A stretch of DNA of 64,000 bases from Kalaharituber pfeilii (lineage: Eukaryota; Ascomycota; Pezizomycetes; Pezizales; Pezizaceae), in the NCBI GenBank assembly GCA_015179045.1, contig WHUZ01000112.1:1-64000 (forward strand), given 5' to 3'. The notes below the pieces were generated by a model. That model worked only from the letters and a program-made list of their open reading frames with translations. It did not search any database and was not told where the DNA came from. Below are positions 31,190-43,139 of the stretch, piece after piece; the first letter of the stretch is position 1, and each line of letters opens with the position of its first letter. Made by a program: the position numbers and the translations under genes.

Positions 31190-32287
31190 CAAGCGCTAGC
31201 CAGGCTGACCCAGCGCCCAGCGCCATCCACCTTCCTCTTGGAGAATAATGGGAACGGCACATTGCGGAAGAAGAGGACGAGGGATGGACGAGCATATACA
31301 CAGACGGCAGCAGAATGGAAGGGAGGGCGGGGGCAGGCGCATGCTCCTCAACAAGCACCTCGTCATATGTAGGGGCCAAGGCCACCGTGAACGACGGGAA
31401 CTGCTGGAGATCGCTGAAGCACTCGAATCAGAGAAACCCCAGATTCTGATCATTACCGACTCAAAGGTGGCGATAGGCAAGATGACAAAGCTAGGCAGCG
31501 CAGGGCCACCCCATCCCAGACGGAGCCACAAACGCAGACAGAAGGGCCTGGGCAGATAGGATAGCTCGCCGAGACCACGACGTACCCCACCCACGAAGGA
31601 GCGGCATGGAAAGCCAGGGCGTCATGAGAGGGACGAATTGCGAAAGGCGACCGGGACCTGGCGATAATGTGGATCCAAGGACACAAGGGCATCCCGGGAA
31701 ATGAAGAAGCAGACGAGGCAGCCAAAACGGGTACCTTCCTACAGTACCAACCCGAAGTCGTCACCGAAGCCGGGATGAGACAGAACGCCAGGCAAAATAG
31801 GGCCCAGGAGAGAAACAGACTGGAACTAACATACCGGCCACTACAGAGGCTTGGGAAACAGGCGTCGAGACTCGCGGGCCTACTAGGATCGAAAGGGCTG
31901 CGAGCTTGGAGGCACAAGATAGGGAAGATAAGCAGTCCGGACTGCCGCTGGTGCGGCGAATACGAAGAAACGACGAAGCACCTGCTTGAGGAGTGCCGGG
32001 TGTGGCGGAGACGATGGCCCGGAGGCATAAAAGACATAAAGAGCCCCCCAAGAGCGGGAGACGACGACTTAGACCCACTACACGCCTTGATGGAACTACT
32101 GGGGGAAGACGAGTAAACGGGACAACATAATTTTCCTTCCACTTATTATTCTCATTTTCTCCTATGTACTCCTTCTATCCACTTATTTCCACTTCCTACT
32201 GATTACTAGGGATTGACGGGGACCTTTTCTTGCTTATTTTATCTACTTTCACTTTATGTACTTAACCAGACCTCGCCATAGCCCAGT
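31190..32287 (+). mobile_element. A-type LINE 3' part, tail broken in the hairpin loop
   Basis: RNase H and knuckle region, 3' UTR (T-rich, CTCCTATGTACTCC), then CTCGCCATAGCCC, where the tail stops abruptly at 32287. The second half of the hairpin and the poly(A) are missing. The break lies exactly between GCCC and GGGC. Confidence 0.7.
31248..32116 (+). pseudogene. LINE ORF2 RNase H and zinc knuckle
   Basis: Motifs in order: SIYTDGSRMEGRAGAG, GELLEIAEALE, ILIITDSKVAI, then after frameshifts MWIQGHKGIPGNEEADEAAK, RWCGEYEETTKHLLEECRVW and DPLHALMELLGEDE before the stop. Frame changes near 31365, 31500 and 31660 break it. It is close to the A-type ORF2 at 1671-2825. Confidence 0.75.
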
Positions 32288-32374
32288 AAAGTCAATAATG
32301 CAGAAACTTTGCAAAAGTGCTACAACAGTGGTGGTGATTACTGGAATGCGTGACTTGTGCGCACGTGACTTCTC

Positions 32375-32612
32375 TACATTGCCAAGACCGTCTTACATAC
32401 TCGCTGGTTCGGAAAGTATTGGAACGCTGCATAAAGCGTATGCGCTATTCGCCTTCTGATTTGAAATAGTGCATATTATTATGCAGCGTTCCAATACTTT
32501 CCGAACCAGCGAGTATGTTTTTTTTTTTTTTTTTTTATATTTCACATGACCCCGCTTGTAGCTGTTCGCCATGGCAGGGCCAGCGAGTATGTTACACGGT
32601 CTTGGCAATGTA
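32375..32612. mobile_element. mariner-like palindromic MITE
   Basis: Near-perfect ~60-bp inverted repeats run outward from a short centre. They contain CTCGCTGGTTCGGAAAGTAT and TGGAACGCTGCATAA, and outer TACATTGCCAAGACCG. The AAAGTATTGGAAC motif is typical of Tc1/mariner ends. A B-tail microinsertion sits in the right arm. Confidence 0.65.
32520..32579 (-). mobile_element. 60-bp B-tail microinsertion
   Basis: Poly(T) and reverse B tail between perfect CCAGCGAGTATGTT copies (32506-32519 and 32580-32593), in the right arm of the mariner-like MITE. The left arm gives the empty-site sequence. Confidence 0.9.
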
Positions 32613-33154
32613 CACAAGCTTCCCTCATGAGTGGCGCAATGTGAACAACGTCCCAGAAATTATATATGCTCAGAGCTAACATGATGTTTCACTGAGAGAT
32701 TCTTCTGGTATGCATCGCAATCCACTACGTTACATTACTTCTCTAAAAGCAAAGCATATTGAATCTTGACCCTTTATGGAATCAATATAAAAGAGTAAAA
32801 AAAAAGACCTCTTTTGGATTGCCCACAATAAGTACTGCCCATTTACAGCCCCACATGACAAAACCTCGCCGCTGAGCCTTCCACTGTTGTTGTTACAGTT
32901 ACATCTGGATGGGATTTCGAGCCTTGCTCCTCACCTGATGCTGACACTCCCCCAGGACCCCTCCGACTTAGGGAATGTCATCTGCCAAGATTCCTGACTC
33001 GCAAGCTGCCAGTGTTAAGGAAAATAACCGACCGATCTGCTTATATCCATTGTAGCAGGAGGTAATCGACGACTATGCAGTTGGTGTTCGTCATACTACT
33101 TGGGGGTAAAAAAAATTAGAGAGAGCATACACCAATGCCCTTTATGTAGATATT

Positions 33155-33225
33155 TTCTTTTTTTTTTTGTTTTTGATATCATTACTCGCATGCAGCCCTA
33201 TGGGCTATGGTGAGATTTGTGTAGA
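33155..33225 (-). mobile_element. A-type tail, poly(T) interrupted
   Basis: T runs split by G, then GATATCATTACTCGCATGC, AGCCCTATGGGCTATGGTGA. LINE 3' sequence probably continues for a few tens of bases. Target duplication not resolved. Confidence 0.6.
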
Positions 33226-33291
33226 GAGTAAGTAAGCAAGCAAGCAGGAGATGTAAGCGGCCCCAAATGACAAAGGGAAGGCAGCAATGCA

Positions 33292-33327
33292 ATTTTTTTT
33301 TTTCCTTGATCATGTAACCCCGCATAC
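33292..33327 (-). mobile_element. 36-bp B-tail micro-fragment
   Basis: T run plus CCTTGATCATGTAACCCCGC, the distal part of the B tail only. Flanked by GCAGCA(A/G)TGCA at 33281-33291 and 33328-33338. Confidence 0.6.
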
Positions 33328-33764
33328 GCAGCAGTGCAGCCGAAACATGCAAATAAACATGTTAATTACGAGTAAAATAAAGATCAAAGAAGAACAGGAA
33401 CAAGAAATCCTAAATGCCCAAGGAAAGGAAAACTTCCAAGGAAAGGGCGAAAATGAAACAAATCCTCTCCAAGCAGCCGCCTTCTCACCACAGCCGGCCT
33501 CAAAAATTGCTTTCACAACATTCACCGAAACACCTAAGCCGAGCCCCATATTGTACTTCTATTGCCCAACGTGACTCATAGCAGTTCGAACTTTAGTCCC
33601 CGTGTCTCCTCACCTCGATTGACAAGCCAATGGGCATTTTGGACATATCAATCGGTGTTGCAATATCTATTTCCAAATACCAGTCCAACTGTGCTTGTCT
33701 CCGAGAAGAAACACGGCTCGCTGTCACCAGGGGGGTTGAATGGCATTCCCTCCACCTGATATAC

Positions 33765-34170
33765 AATGTAATTATTAAATAATAAAAGTATATAATTAAC
33801 GTTTTTGTTATTTTTATTTTTTATACTATATGACTCTAGTCTTATAACTGGTGATTATAATAAAGTTTATTAATAGTTTAAGATTAAATTATAACTATAC
33901 GTAAAGACAAATAATTATATATGAAATACTAAATCGAATTATTTTTATAATTTATAGAAATTACTATATTAAAAGTAGTAAAAACTATAAAAATTTATTA
34001 TAATAGTTAATTAATATAAAAGATAATAATAAAAATGTGAAATAAGAATAATATTATTAAATTAAATTATTTTAATAATATTTGAAAAATTATAAGCTAA
34101 TAGTCCTTAACTACTTCGATTTGAATAAACATAATTATTATTATCTAGAATACATGACTAAGAATAACAG
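33765..34170. repeat. AT-rich block (~400 bp)
   Basis: Composition jumps to well over 80 percent A+T with TTATAATA-type words, unlike both flanks. No gene or tandem period visible. It could be an RIP-mutated element or inserted organellar DNA; neither is demonstrated. Confidence 0.6.
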
Positions 34171-34860
34171 TCAGAGAAACAAATAAGAAGATCTCTATCT
34201 ATACTTTGTAGATTCCAGAAATCGGTTCAGGAGTTTGCAGCCCCTGGTGTCCGTGCTTAGTCTATTGTGCTCTTGCTGACTAAGTAGGAGTAAACCAAAG
34301 GACCCCCCTAGTCTCTTCCTCATAGAGGTCCGAGTCATTGAGGTAACGGGGTCAGTAGGTGAGTGATTTTGCAACTCATGTAGCTTGAAGAAGGGAATAC
34401 CAGTGTCTCTCTCTTTCTCTTCTATATACTAAGTATCCCTGACCTGCCTGCCTATGACTACCAGAAAGGGATCACCTACTAATTAAAAGCACAACAAAGA
34501 TTGATTCTTAACTCAATTCTCCTCGTATCTATGTGTAGTTTAATATTACTACGACTTGTGTTCGTATCGGGTTTGAAATGTAGAATCAACATGTGTTCAT
34601 CAAAGGCTTCCGCACCCATATCCAGCTTTAAGCCGGTCCTGAGCCGTGTAACCAGCAATTGAAAACATCGTACTTGCAAGCCTCAAACTAACATCAATAA
34701 CTCTGATTACTTTGCATAACAGCATTGGCAGCAAGGATTGGGCACCTCCTTTGTCTATTCACATCTAAACCTGGCCACGGGAAATATAATCACTCTTATC
34801 TTTAGTCATGTCTACTTTTATAGTTCAATCATTTCCTAATTTGCCTTTGTACCTAACCTC

Positions 34861-34916
34861 GCCATAGCCGCCAGGGCGGCATGCCAGTAACGATATAAAG
34901 AAAAGCAAAAGAAACG
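34861..34916 (+). mobile_element. A-type LINE tail, diverged
   Basis: CTCGCCATAGCC, GCCAGGGCGGCATGCCAG, TAACGATATA and a mixed A-rich end. Upstream UTR-like CCTTTGTACCTAAC is present. The stem is partly broken, so it is older. Confidence 0.6.
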
Positions 34917-34919
34917 GCA

Positions 34920-37820
34920 AATATAAGTTACAGATATAACGTTAAGCGCATTAAGAAATGGTTATACTAATAAAGATCCCATTAATTTAGAAAAGTTATG
35001 TATTTAATTCATTTTGCTTTATGTGAAATCCGACTGGAGGTGATGGATCTACCTAATGCATTTTTGTAAGACCACTAACGGTTGGAGGCGGAGCTGATAT
35101 GTTTGAAGGGCAAGGAGGTCAGCCCGAGGCGGGACTGAGGCAATGGGCACAATATTCTTTCCATCAATGAGTTCAGGTCTGTAGGCACGTTCTCACCTCA
35201 GAATAGGGGCAATTCCCACCAGGTGAGCGATTTTCCTATCCTCTTGAAGAGCCAAATGCAGAACGCGAATGAATCGGTGATGACATGCAAGTGGGAATCG
35301 ATGTACTTAATCATGTAGGTGATACCTGTACATTGTTGCTGCTTCCTTGTGTTTGGCACGTTGTAGATGAGTGCATTGATACGTAGCAGCGCGGAATTGC
35401 AAGTCGTAGTTACAGGGGCGCACGTGGGGAATGATAACCTATTTTGGCATGCTGACGCCCAAGCTCAATACCAACCAGACTAAAGTCGATACGGTTAAGA
35501 AAGGAAAAAAGCTTATTCGCGTCGTCCCAACCAATTGCTTGGTTGTGTTATTTAAGCGTGCCAAGGGAATCTGAGCACGAGAACAGGTTGTGTCAGATTG
35601 CTCCGCGAGCTGGGCCGTACAAAGAACAAATAAACAAACGAATTAGTGAATAGTTGAACAAGTACATGAATAAATTACATATAGTTAATATATTTAGATT
35701 CATATGATACGTTAACCCCACATTAATGTGGGGAATCAATTTTTGGACCGGAAAGTCTAGTGGCAGGTGCCTACCAAGTGAATATATATTACCCAGGGGA
35801 TATTGAGTTGTTTTGTTATCAACAACGCAATGGAGTTGGCTCATTTCGCCAGCTTCTCATCTTACATGCACACCATAAATTTGCTCTCTTCAAACAGCTG
35901 CAGTCTAATCTGGGGCCAATTGATTGCTACCAATACGCGCCAAGATACTAACCTTGCTTCAGCCTCCACTCCAGGCCGTGGGGGTCTGATGTCGAGAGAA
36001 TCACTGATGAAAACAGGACAGGCAAATGGACGTCCAAAGTGCTAGTTACAACTTTATTGGCTGTTGGTGTCGGCAGGCGTTTATATTTAGCATGACCAAA
36101 ATAATATCCGGAGCTCCATTTATAGATAAATACTTTCGTCTGGTAATGCCTACAGTAGGCGCTATGGACAAGCCTGTGATTATATCCAGGCGTCCTCCAG
36201 TTCTAAGGCCAACGTCAAGTGTTTTTCTTTTTTTTTTCTGTTGTTCAGAGCTTGTATGGGATCTAGCTGGAGCATGACGAGAGCTATGAAGTGGCTACCT
36301 ACTCGAATTCAAGGCTGTCGATGCACGACAGTTTGACCGTACGGTCGATTCAAGCTTGCTCACACAAGAATGCATGGGATCGAGGGCTATGATGAAGTTT
36401 AGAAGGCTGGTAATTGCTCTTCATGGAGGCGATTTACCGTCAACGTGCTTTCTTGGTCATATATATATCTGCGACTGCAGTGCAGATGTAATTGAAGTCA
36501 CCCTAATCCTGGAATATTGTTCTTTTGCTCTTTGTACTTATTAATACCGCTTATTTCAATATAACGTTGATAAGCTACATGTGAAGCGGGATTGGACATC
36601 ACGTACTCGGGGCAGTCGGGTAAATCATGCATTATGCAAGCCGGGCGGTTTGCTGTAGGAAACTGGATCGAAATGTAATAAAAGCTGTGGAAGAGTTCGT
36701 CCGACTTGCGCTGGATAATGCTCAAGCATTGTAGAGCAGTCACGAGTCACCTCATGATACTCACTCATTTAGCGTTGCCGCTGATCGTTCAGCGATAAGA
36801 AAATATTAACAATGGAATGCTTCACTCAAACACATCGAAGCACAGCTGCATCATAGGAATAAATTCATCTACAGTGAAGCATATTGGGCGAATTGTGTCT
36901 TGGCTCAACAAGCGTCATTCAAGTTGAATGGATGCGGATCAGTTTTTGCTTTTTCAGTGCAGTGTTGCCACCAATGACCCGCTTAAACTCGGCGATCAAA
37001 TACCATTGGTGCTGCCATTCACATGCCCCATGCTAATCAATTAATTTCGCCTGTCACTTAATTTTAGCGTTTCAACCGAACACAACCCCAATCCCGCGTC
37101 GAGATCAACCGCGATTGCCCTTCATCTGGATCCGCGCGCAACTGGAGTAAATATGCGCAATTGATTTAGACTGCCTCGCCTCGTTTTCACATGCAGTAAG
37201 CATACCCCGCTGGCCACTAAGCCGGTAGACATCCTGGGGCACATCCCGTGTGTATCAACCTCAGCGCCGTGAACCAGTACGGAAGCATCAAGCCACAATA
37301 ATCATAGCCTGTATTGGTGCCGATGACGACACAATCTACTCACGTACGTATGCGTAAACTTCACGCTACAAAGAGGTGATCCTCTGTAGCGTCCATGGTA
37401 AATCAATTCACAGGATTGGCCAATATGAGATTAGAGACGCTGCCTACAACAGCCTGCGACGTGCGATGATTCATGGGCAACCCGTGTAGGAATGGTGCAC
37501 GTATCATCATCAACCGCAAGAAGTTAATAGAATACATTGCTCTCGGGCTTTGAAGCTACTGCCATAATTTTATGTGCTCTGATTTTGAATTGATCTACTG
37601 CCGACTTTACCGTACGTCCATCATATGCCGTGTTTCTTGATTGTTGCATCTGAGTGAGGTTTGTGTATAATTAGGGCATATATCTTTCCCTTGATGGACC
37701 ATATTCCATCTCTCCACATCGTAATCAGGTTATCTACCACTGCGCAATTCCCAGAGGTACAAGTCCTTATTCAACGAATTGATCTCCGACGAAACTATCA
37801 GAAGATCTTGAACGCCTGGT
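34920..37820. other. Single-copy spacer upstream of lipase-like gene
   Basis: No LINE tail, MITE or long frame. One perfect 18-bp palindrome (35716-35733) is noted separately. Small frames at 35760-36277 have no recognisable domain. This is the longest transposon-poor stretch in the window. Confidence 0.45.
35716..35733. repeat. 18-bp perfect palindrome
   Basis: CCCCACATTAATGTGGGG. Function unknown; it could be a protein-binding site or a tiny repeat remnant. Confidence 0.7.
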
Positions 37821-37829
37821 TTTGAAATA

Positions 37830-39759
37830 ATGGAGAACCAAACGCAAAGACCTCCTTTTCAGGATATGGACATACTTATATCCCACCTCACGTCTATAGA
37901 GAAAAAACCGGAAGAAAGGGGCGAGAGTTCAACTGTGAATCGCATTCCTATAGTACTAGGTCTGTAACCCCCCTTCCTCACCCACCCGATACTCAAATGA
38001 AAGCTTGTTTGATTTAGGGGCTCAAAACACTGACGGGAGTTTCATTGTTTAGTGCCAGGATTCTTGGACTGGGCAGCCCCTACCTCCGGTTTCTACAACT
38101 ACTTCGGTAGCTGCATCGACTTAGCAACTGTTCTTGCCGGACAAGGCTGGCCAGTCATCGTACCGCAACTGGGGCCTCTGTCCAGTGCTTGGGAACGGGC
38201 GTGCGAGCTCTATGCACTTCTCTCGCACGAGAGCAAAGACGGAAAAACGTTCGATGTATCAGTAGACTATGGCTCCGCACCACAGGGTGTTCAGAATCTC
38301 TTTTATACGGACTCACCACCGTGGAGAAGGCAAGCAATGGCCTATAACCTAGACCCGAACTGGCAGTGGGGGTCTGAGAATCCAGTGCATTTTCTGGCGC
38401 ATGGGCACGGAGGAAATACATGTCGCTATTTGATATATCTGCTAGAGAGAGGATCGAGTGCGGAAGGAAGTTGGTATTTTACAGAGCAGAAAAAGGGCTG
38501 GGTGAAGAGCTTGACGACGTTGGGAACACCGCATAATGGGACGACGTTCATTCCCGTATTGGAGGTGAGTTTTTTGGGGCTATAGAGCCGTTGCTTTGCC
38601 CCTCGCCACCCACTCCTTCCACGCCCAGATTTCGTTAACAAGATGAATACATATGCAGGACATGGGGCGCACAGAGGAGATCTTAATAAACAAGCTGATT
38701 GCAGCGTCGTCGTTCATGGAACCTTCTGCCCGCACTTACGACTTTTGCCTCGATCACCGTGGCGTCGCCCCTCCCACTCCCCCGGATCCCAACGACCCGA
38801 GCACCCAAAAGGTCGATTTTGAAACGTACCTTGCGGACCTCACTGCGCCAGATGGGGCCCTCACACAATGGCGCGCCTCAACATACAATGGTTTCCACGA
38901 TAACAGCATTACCGGTGTGGTCGGAGGTCTTAATAAGGTTATTGGAAGCCCCAGCACGGATGTATATTACTTCACACTTTCGTTCTCAGGGACGGTGGAT
39001 TTACCGGGGGTGAGGTTTGGGATGGGAGACGCCTGGGCTATGGGGAAGCAATGGGTGGAGCAAATGTTAAGCACCGTTATTGGGGGAGAAGGGGTAAGTG
39101 AAGATGGTGGATGGAGGATGAGTGCGGTCGACCCGCTGGGATTGTTCTTTTCCAGGCCATTGATTCAACAGAAGCCCAAGGCACCTTTGCTACTCCCTCC
39201 AAGCGCCCCCATTCTGCCCAACCTCGTTACTTTTGTTAGCTCCACACTCCAAGATATCGCACTCTGGTCGTTCGGGCATGTCAATGCCCGCCTCGCAAAT
39301 GCCATTCCAAGACCCCATCTAACAACGACCCGCCCAAGAATGGATATCTGGTCTCTGTTGTTCATCTGGTCCTTTCGCATGTGCGGTTATGTCCTGTCGC
39401 CGACTGAGCGCAAAGCTGTCGCATCCGTCGGAGGGCCAACAAATTGCAGGGAGTGGCACGAGCACGACGGGATTGTGCCAACATGCAGCCAGGCTGGGCC
39501 GTGGGGGACAGGCAATAAAATTTCTACCGTGAATGAGCTGCTGAGTGGGTTGCCATGGGGGCGGGGGAGAGAGATTCAAGAGGAAGTGAAGAAAAACGGC
39601 CTAGGTTTACAAAAGGGGGTTTGGGTGAACCTGGGTAAATGTGACTGGATGGATCATGTACATTGTATGGGATTGTTTGTGAACCCACCGGCAATCGAGG
39701 AAGTAAAACAGTTGTACACGAGGATCGGGAATTTGTTGGAGGCGCTGCCTAGCGATTGA
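37830..39759 (+). CDS. Three-exon lipase-like alpha/beta hydrolase, Ser missing
   Basis: Exons are 37830-37959, 38053-38564 and 38659-39759. Introns of 93 and 94 nt have donors GTCTGT and GTGAGT and acceptors TTTAG and ATGCAG. The product is 580 residues. It resembles the Staphylococcus/Geobacillus lipase family: the oxyanion region IPIVLVPGFLDW, then VHFLAHGHGGNTCRYL and SLTTLGTPHNGTTF, then HDGIVPTCSQ and WMDHVHCMG. The elbow, AHSQGG in the bacterial enzymes, reads AHGHGG, so the nucleophile position (about residue 161, codon 38403-38405) is Gly. The acid (about Asp484) and His (about 547) remain. No signal peptide is evident. Either it is a pseudoenzyme or this fungal branch uses another nucleophile. 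It has the clearest gene structure in the window. Confidence 0.8.
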
Positions 39760-40256
39760 TACAATTTGTTTCGCGTTTGGTTTCTCGACCGTTTTGCTTA
39801 TATTTCTGTCTCTGTTTTTTCTTCAACTTTTTGTACATCAACAAGGGAACTCGGGAAATGAGGAATGCTGGATTCTGATCTAGAAAATGTATGTCGAATA
39901 CATATTGACGTTGATGTCGATACAGACAGCTGCGTGAGATGGCTCGACTCATCTCAAAACGTCCATTAGTGATCTTAAATTTGTTTCTAGGAAAGCAGGT
40001 GTCGCACGGGTTGGATACGACCGAGGTTGATAAATTCTCTGGCACCCACTAATACTCGGTTGTAGCAAAAATGGGGTTCGTTAAACATGTTGAACCTTGA
40101 TAAGATCATACAATAGTAACTTACATGTGCTGGTTGCATTGCTAATACTCCCAAGACTCTATGACTGATACACCACCGAGCGTGGCGACTTGTACGCCAT
40201 GCTCTTCATTAGATAAATTAACCAAAATAGCTGTGGAGGCGTAGTTCATAGTCAGT

Positions 40257-40598
40257 TTGTCATTGGAATTCAATCTGCTGTACTTCTCTCTCATGTTAAG
40301 GGTAGGCGCGCGGGCGCAGGGGGCGCAGACCCTGCTTCTTGAAATATTGTGCAAATACGATCAAGAAACATGCGGCGCGGTATGGGCAATGGAGGACGCA
40401 GGTTATCAGTGTGTATGTGTAGAGATGCCAGCGGTGAGGAATGTTGTGGGATTCATGTGCAATTCTTATGTGAACCGTGACGGCATCCGTTTGGTTGTAT
40501 CTAGACCTGGCAGCAACGTTCCGCATTATTTAAGAGTGGGGAAACACAAGGAGAACATTATCTTGCACGGCAACGGCTATGAGATAACTGGTACTTGA
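40257..40598 (+). CDS. Hypothetical ORF, 113 codons
   Basis: Open frame with mixed composition (MLRVGARAQGAQTLLLEIL). No domain recognised. It lies between the lipase-like gene and a MITE; it may be spurious or a small exon. Confidence 0.2.
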   Translation: MSLEFNLLYFSLMLRVGARAQGAQTLLLEILCKYDQETCGAVWAMEDAGYQCVCVEMPAVRNVVGFMCNSYVNRDGIRLVVSRPGSNVPHYLRVGKHKENIILHGNGYEITGT

Positions 40599-40813
40599 CC
40601 GAGTAAGGAAACGTTTCAACTATTCCGCATGTATACAATCCAGGTAGGACGAATGGCGCAAGGCTACTATCCATTACGCAGTTAAACCTATAGGAACTAT
40701 GGACTAGTGTTTGTTTACTCTAGAAGTGTGGCGACGTTAATGGGCAGCTTCCCGTACGACCCTTCTTGTTAGATGCTAAATACCACGCAAGGTGCCAAGG
40801 CCCATAACAGTGG

Positions 40814-41660
40814 TACTGTCTTTCACCACAACCCGACGTGCACCACGTCCCGACGCACGTTTTACACCAAAACTGAGCAAGCGCGACAACATATATCTCA
40901 ACCACCAGAATAGAATTTTGTATGCGCACTTCAGGAGAAATAAATAAAGGGTTATTCTTCACCTTTAATCCCTCTATTTGCACTGACAAGACATTGTGCT
41001 TGATTAATGGCGCCATGAGTTTTTCATTGATGTCTTGGCATGCATTTATATGGAATGCCCATACAAAGTGAAGTGGAGGGTAGAATGCACACCTTCTCAT
41101 CAACGGTCACCACAATGGCTATATAATTGTGGCTAGAGAGTCTCCCCAATAGGCTTCTTGTCAATTAGTGCTTCAATTGGCTTAATGTTGTTTAATGCCT
41201 AATTTTTATACATCAAATTGCCATTTCAGGTAGTTTTCCTATACAATTATTGCATACAGTTTCTATGAGAAAATGAATTTTGTGAATAACTCCACCACTT
41301 CTTGAGAGGTTTTCTTGGTGTGCTTCTCACATCTTTGAATTGGATAAAATATTGATATTCAAGTGTCCTACTGCTTTTATCAAATTTACTTCAGGTGTGA
41401 TAAGTGGCATTCAAATACTAGTGATATCACAGAGAAAAATATATGCCAAGCCTATGCCAATTTATGGTAAGAATTTCATGAATCATAAATCCCTTCAAAG
41501 CAACATATTTGAAGAAGCTAAGGTGTAGAATATGAAGATTAGTCCTTAATTTAACTGTTCTACAAGTTTCATCCAAAATTCTACTCTGGTGGTTGAGATA
41601 TATGTTGTCGCGCGCGGTCAGTTTTGATGTAAAACGTGCGTCGGGACGTGGTGCACAGTA
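40814..41660. mobile_element. TIR element, copy 2 (TACTGT ends)
   Basis: An 847-bp paralogue of 7186-8711 without nested insertions. Its left TIR includes TTCACCACAACCCGACG, the right end lacks about 20 bp of that block. It supplies empty sites for the two insertions in copy 1. No coding capacity. Confidence 0.7.
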
Positions 41661-41844
41661 TGGCTTGAATGCCAGCCATAGGTCTGCGTTAAGCAAGTGT
41701 TCTCGCTATTTCGATGCAAGTAATAAAAAAATAATAAAAATAACACAAATGAAATGAAGAAAATAGAATAAAATTGGCGCTTAAAGCAATTGCTTGTGTA
41801 GCGTATACACGCCCCCACATGCTTTAACTCATATAAACCTGCCC

Positions 41845-43060
41845 CGCTTGCAGCTGTCAGCCATGGCCCGGCAGGGTCGCTGGACCGAAGTCCTTAGGGC
41901 CCGGAGACAGGCACTAAAACAACTACATACAAAAACGTCCCAAAAACAAAAAACACAAACAAAAGTAACGTCTCTTTATCCTCTTAAGGCCCCCGAGGTC
42001 ACTGGTCCTTGTAGATATCATCAGCTTCCATCATGTCCTCATGTGCCTTCTCCTTCCCCTTTCTGTCCACCTTCGTTCTGTTCCAGTCATACAGGCACGA
42101 ATCATACCACTTGCCTAACAACCTTACCTTCGCTGGTGTTTGGCTATCCGATTCCACCTCTCCCTCCAGGTAGATAACAACCAAGCTAGCCTTCTCCCTC
42201 CCTCCTCTCTTTCTTCACCAACCATCTTGCCGCAACAATCTTTCCCATCCATGGGTTCACATTCTCATCCAATCTCTTACTTTCCCGAGTTTCTTTGTCA
42301 CTGCAATTCCATGCACTATGATCGCACGACCAGATTGCGGGAGTGTCTTTTTCTTTGGGATTGGCTTTGGAGATGGTGTTGGAGATGGTTTCTTGAACAT
42401 TTTCTGCTTGGAGGGACTGGTACTCTGTCCCCCTTTCACTTTCTTGAACTGGAAAGCAGTGGACTTTGTTCGGCTTTTGGGTGGTGCCATCGGAGGTCGG
42501 TCAGAATTGTCCCCTTATGAGGGTGTGCTTGGCGGGATATTCTGGGAGACAACTGCTGCATATGACAGCTTTGGTGGTCAGTTTGTGATTCCCCTTCCTT
42601 TGAGGGTTTCCTCAAGTGCATATTGTGCATTTCTGTGCATGATTCCGTCTTTATCACTAGTGCAAGAGCAGCAATGAAGCGATGCACACGCCTGATTTCG
42701 CCCAGGAACCTGTCTGTTGGTTCAAAGTTTGGTCTTGTCCTTCTGGTCTTCTGTGCAAGCATGTATGTGTTCGATGACATCCTCCATGGCATGAAGCATA
42801 TCGGACATATTGACTCCGCCGAGCCGATCTGCGATAGATTTGTACAGTGGGGCCTCGAGACGGGTAATCTTGGCCAGAGTTGTTTTGGCTCCTATCATAC
42901 GGGCGTGTTTTTCGGTGCTGGGCTGCCCAATGCCATGAATCTATTGGTCCGATCCATGGTGGGAGTGCCAAGAAGTCAGGGATGGTGGTGTGCTTGGCAA
43001 CGGAGTGGGGAGCTGAAGATTGCAACGGCTCCTATGATATTCTACACTGTTATGTAACAG
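41845..43060 (-). mobile_element. B-type LINE with ORF1, no poly(A) retained
   Basis: On the minus strand: ORF1 (43025-41999), a UTR with CCTGTCTCCGGGCCCTAAGG, then CCCTGCCGGGCCATGGCTGA and GCAAGCGGGG. The poly(A) end is lost or decayed at about 41845. This links the B tail to its own ORF1 lineage. Confidence 0.6.
41999..43025 (-). pseudogene. B-type LINE ORF1, frameshifted
   Basis: Pieces in order on the minus strand: MEDVIEHIHACTEDQKDKTK, a region with PKLSYAAVVSQN typical of Tad ORF1, a Lys/Ser-rich linker, AIIVHGIAVTKKLGKVRDWM and finally VVIYLEGEVES...KVRLLGKWYD. The last two parallel the A-type ORF1 C-terminal module (IVVHGIALRKDLGKV, VRLGGRWLR). They lie in different frames, so the gene is dead. 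Confidence 0.65.
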
Positions 43061-43065
43061 AAACA

Positions 43066-43102
43066 ACATCGCCATAGCCCATAGGGCGGCATGCGATTAA
43101 TG

Positions 43103-43137
<35 letters not shown>
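43066..43137 (+). mobile_element. A-tail insertion (ATCGC version)
   Basis: ATCGCCATAGCCCATAGGGC, GGCATGCGATTAATGATATT and 29 A residues. Directly adjoins the 5' side of the B-type LINE. Duplication unclear. Confidence 0.7.

Positions 43138-43139
<2 letters not shown>

Noticed and set aside
31453..32142. 229-codon minus ORF
   Set aside because: Antisense of the LINE ORF2 C-terminus.
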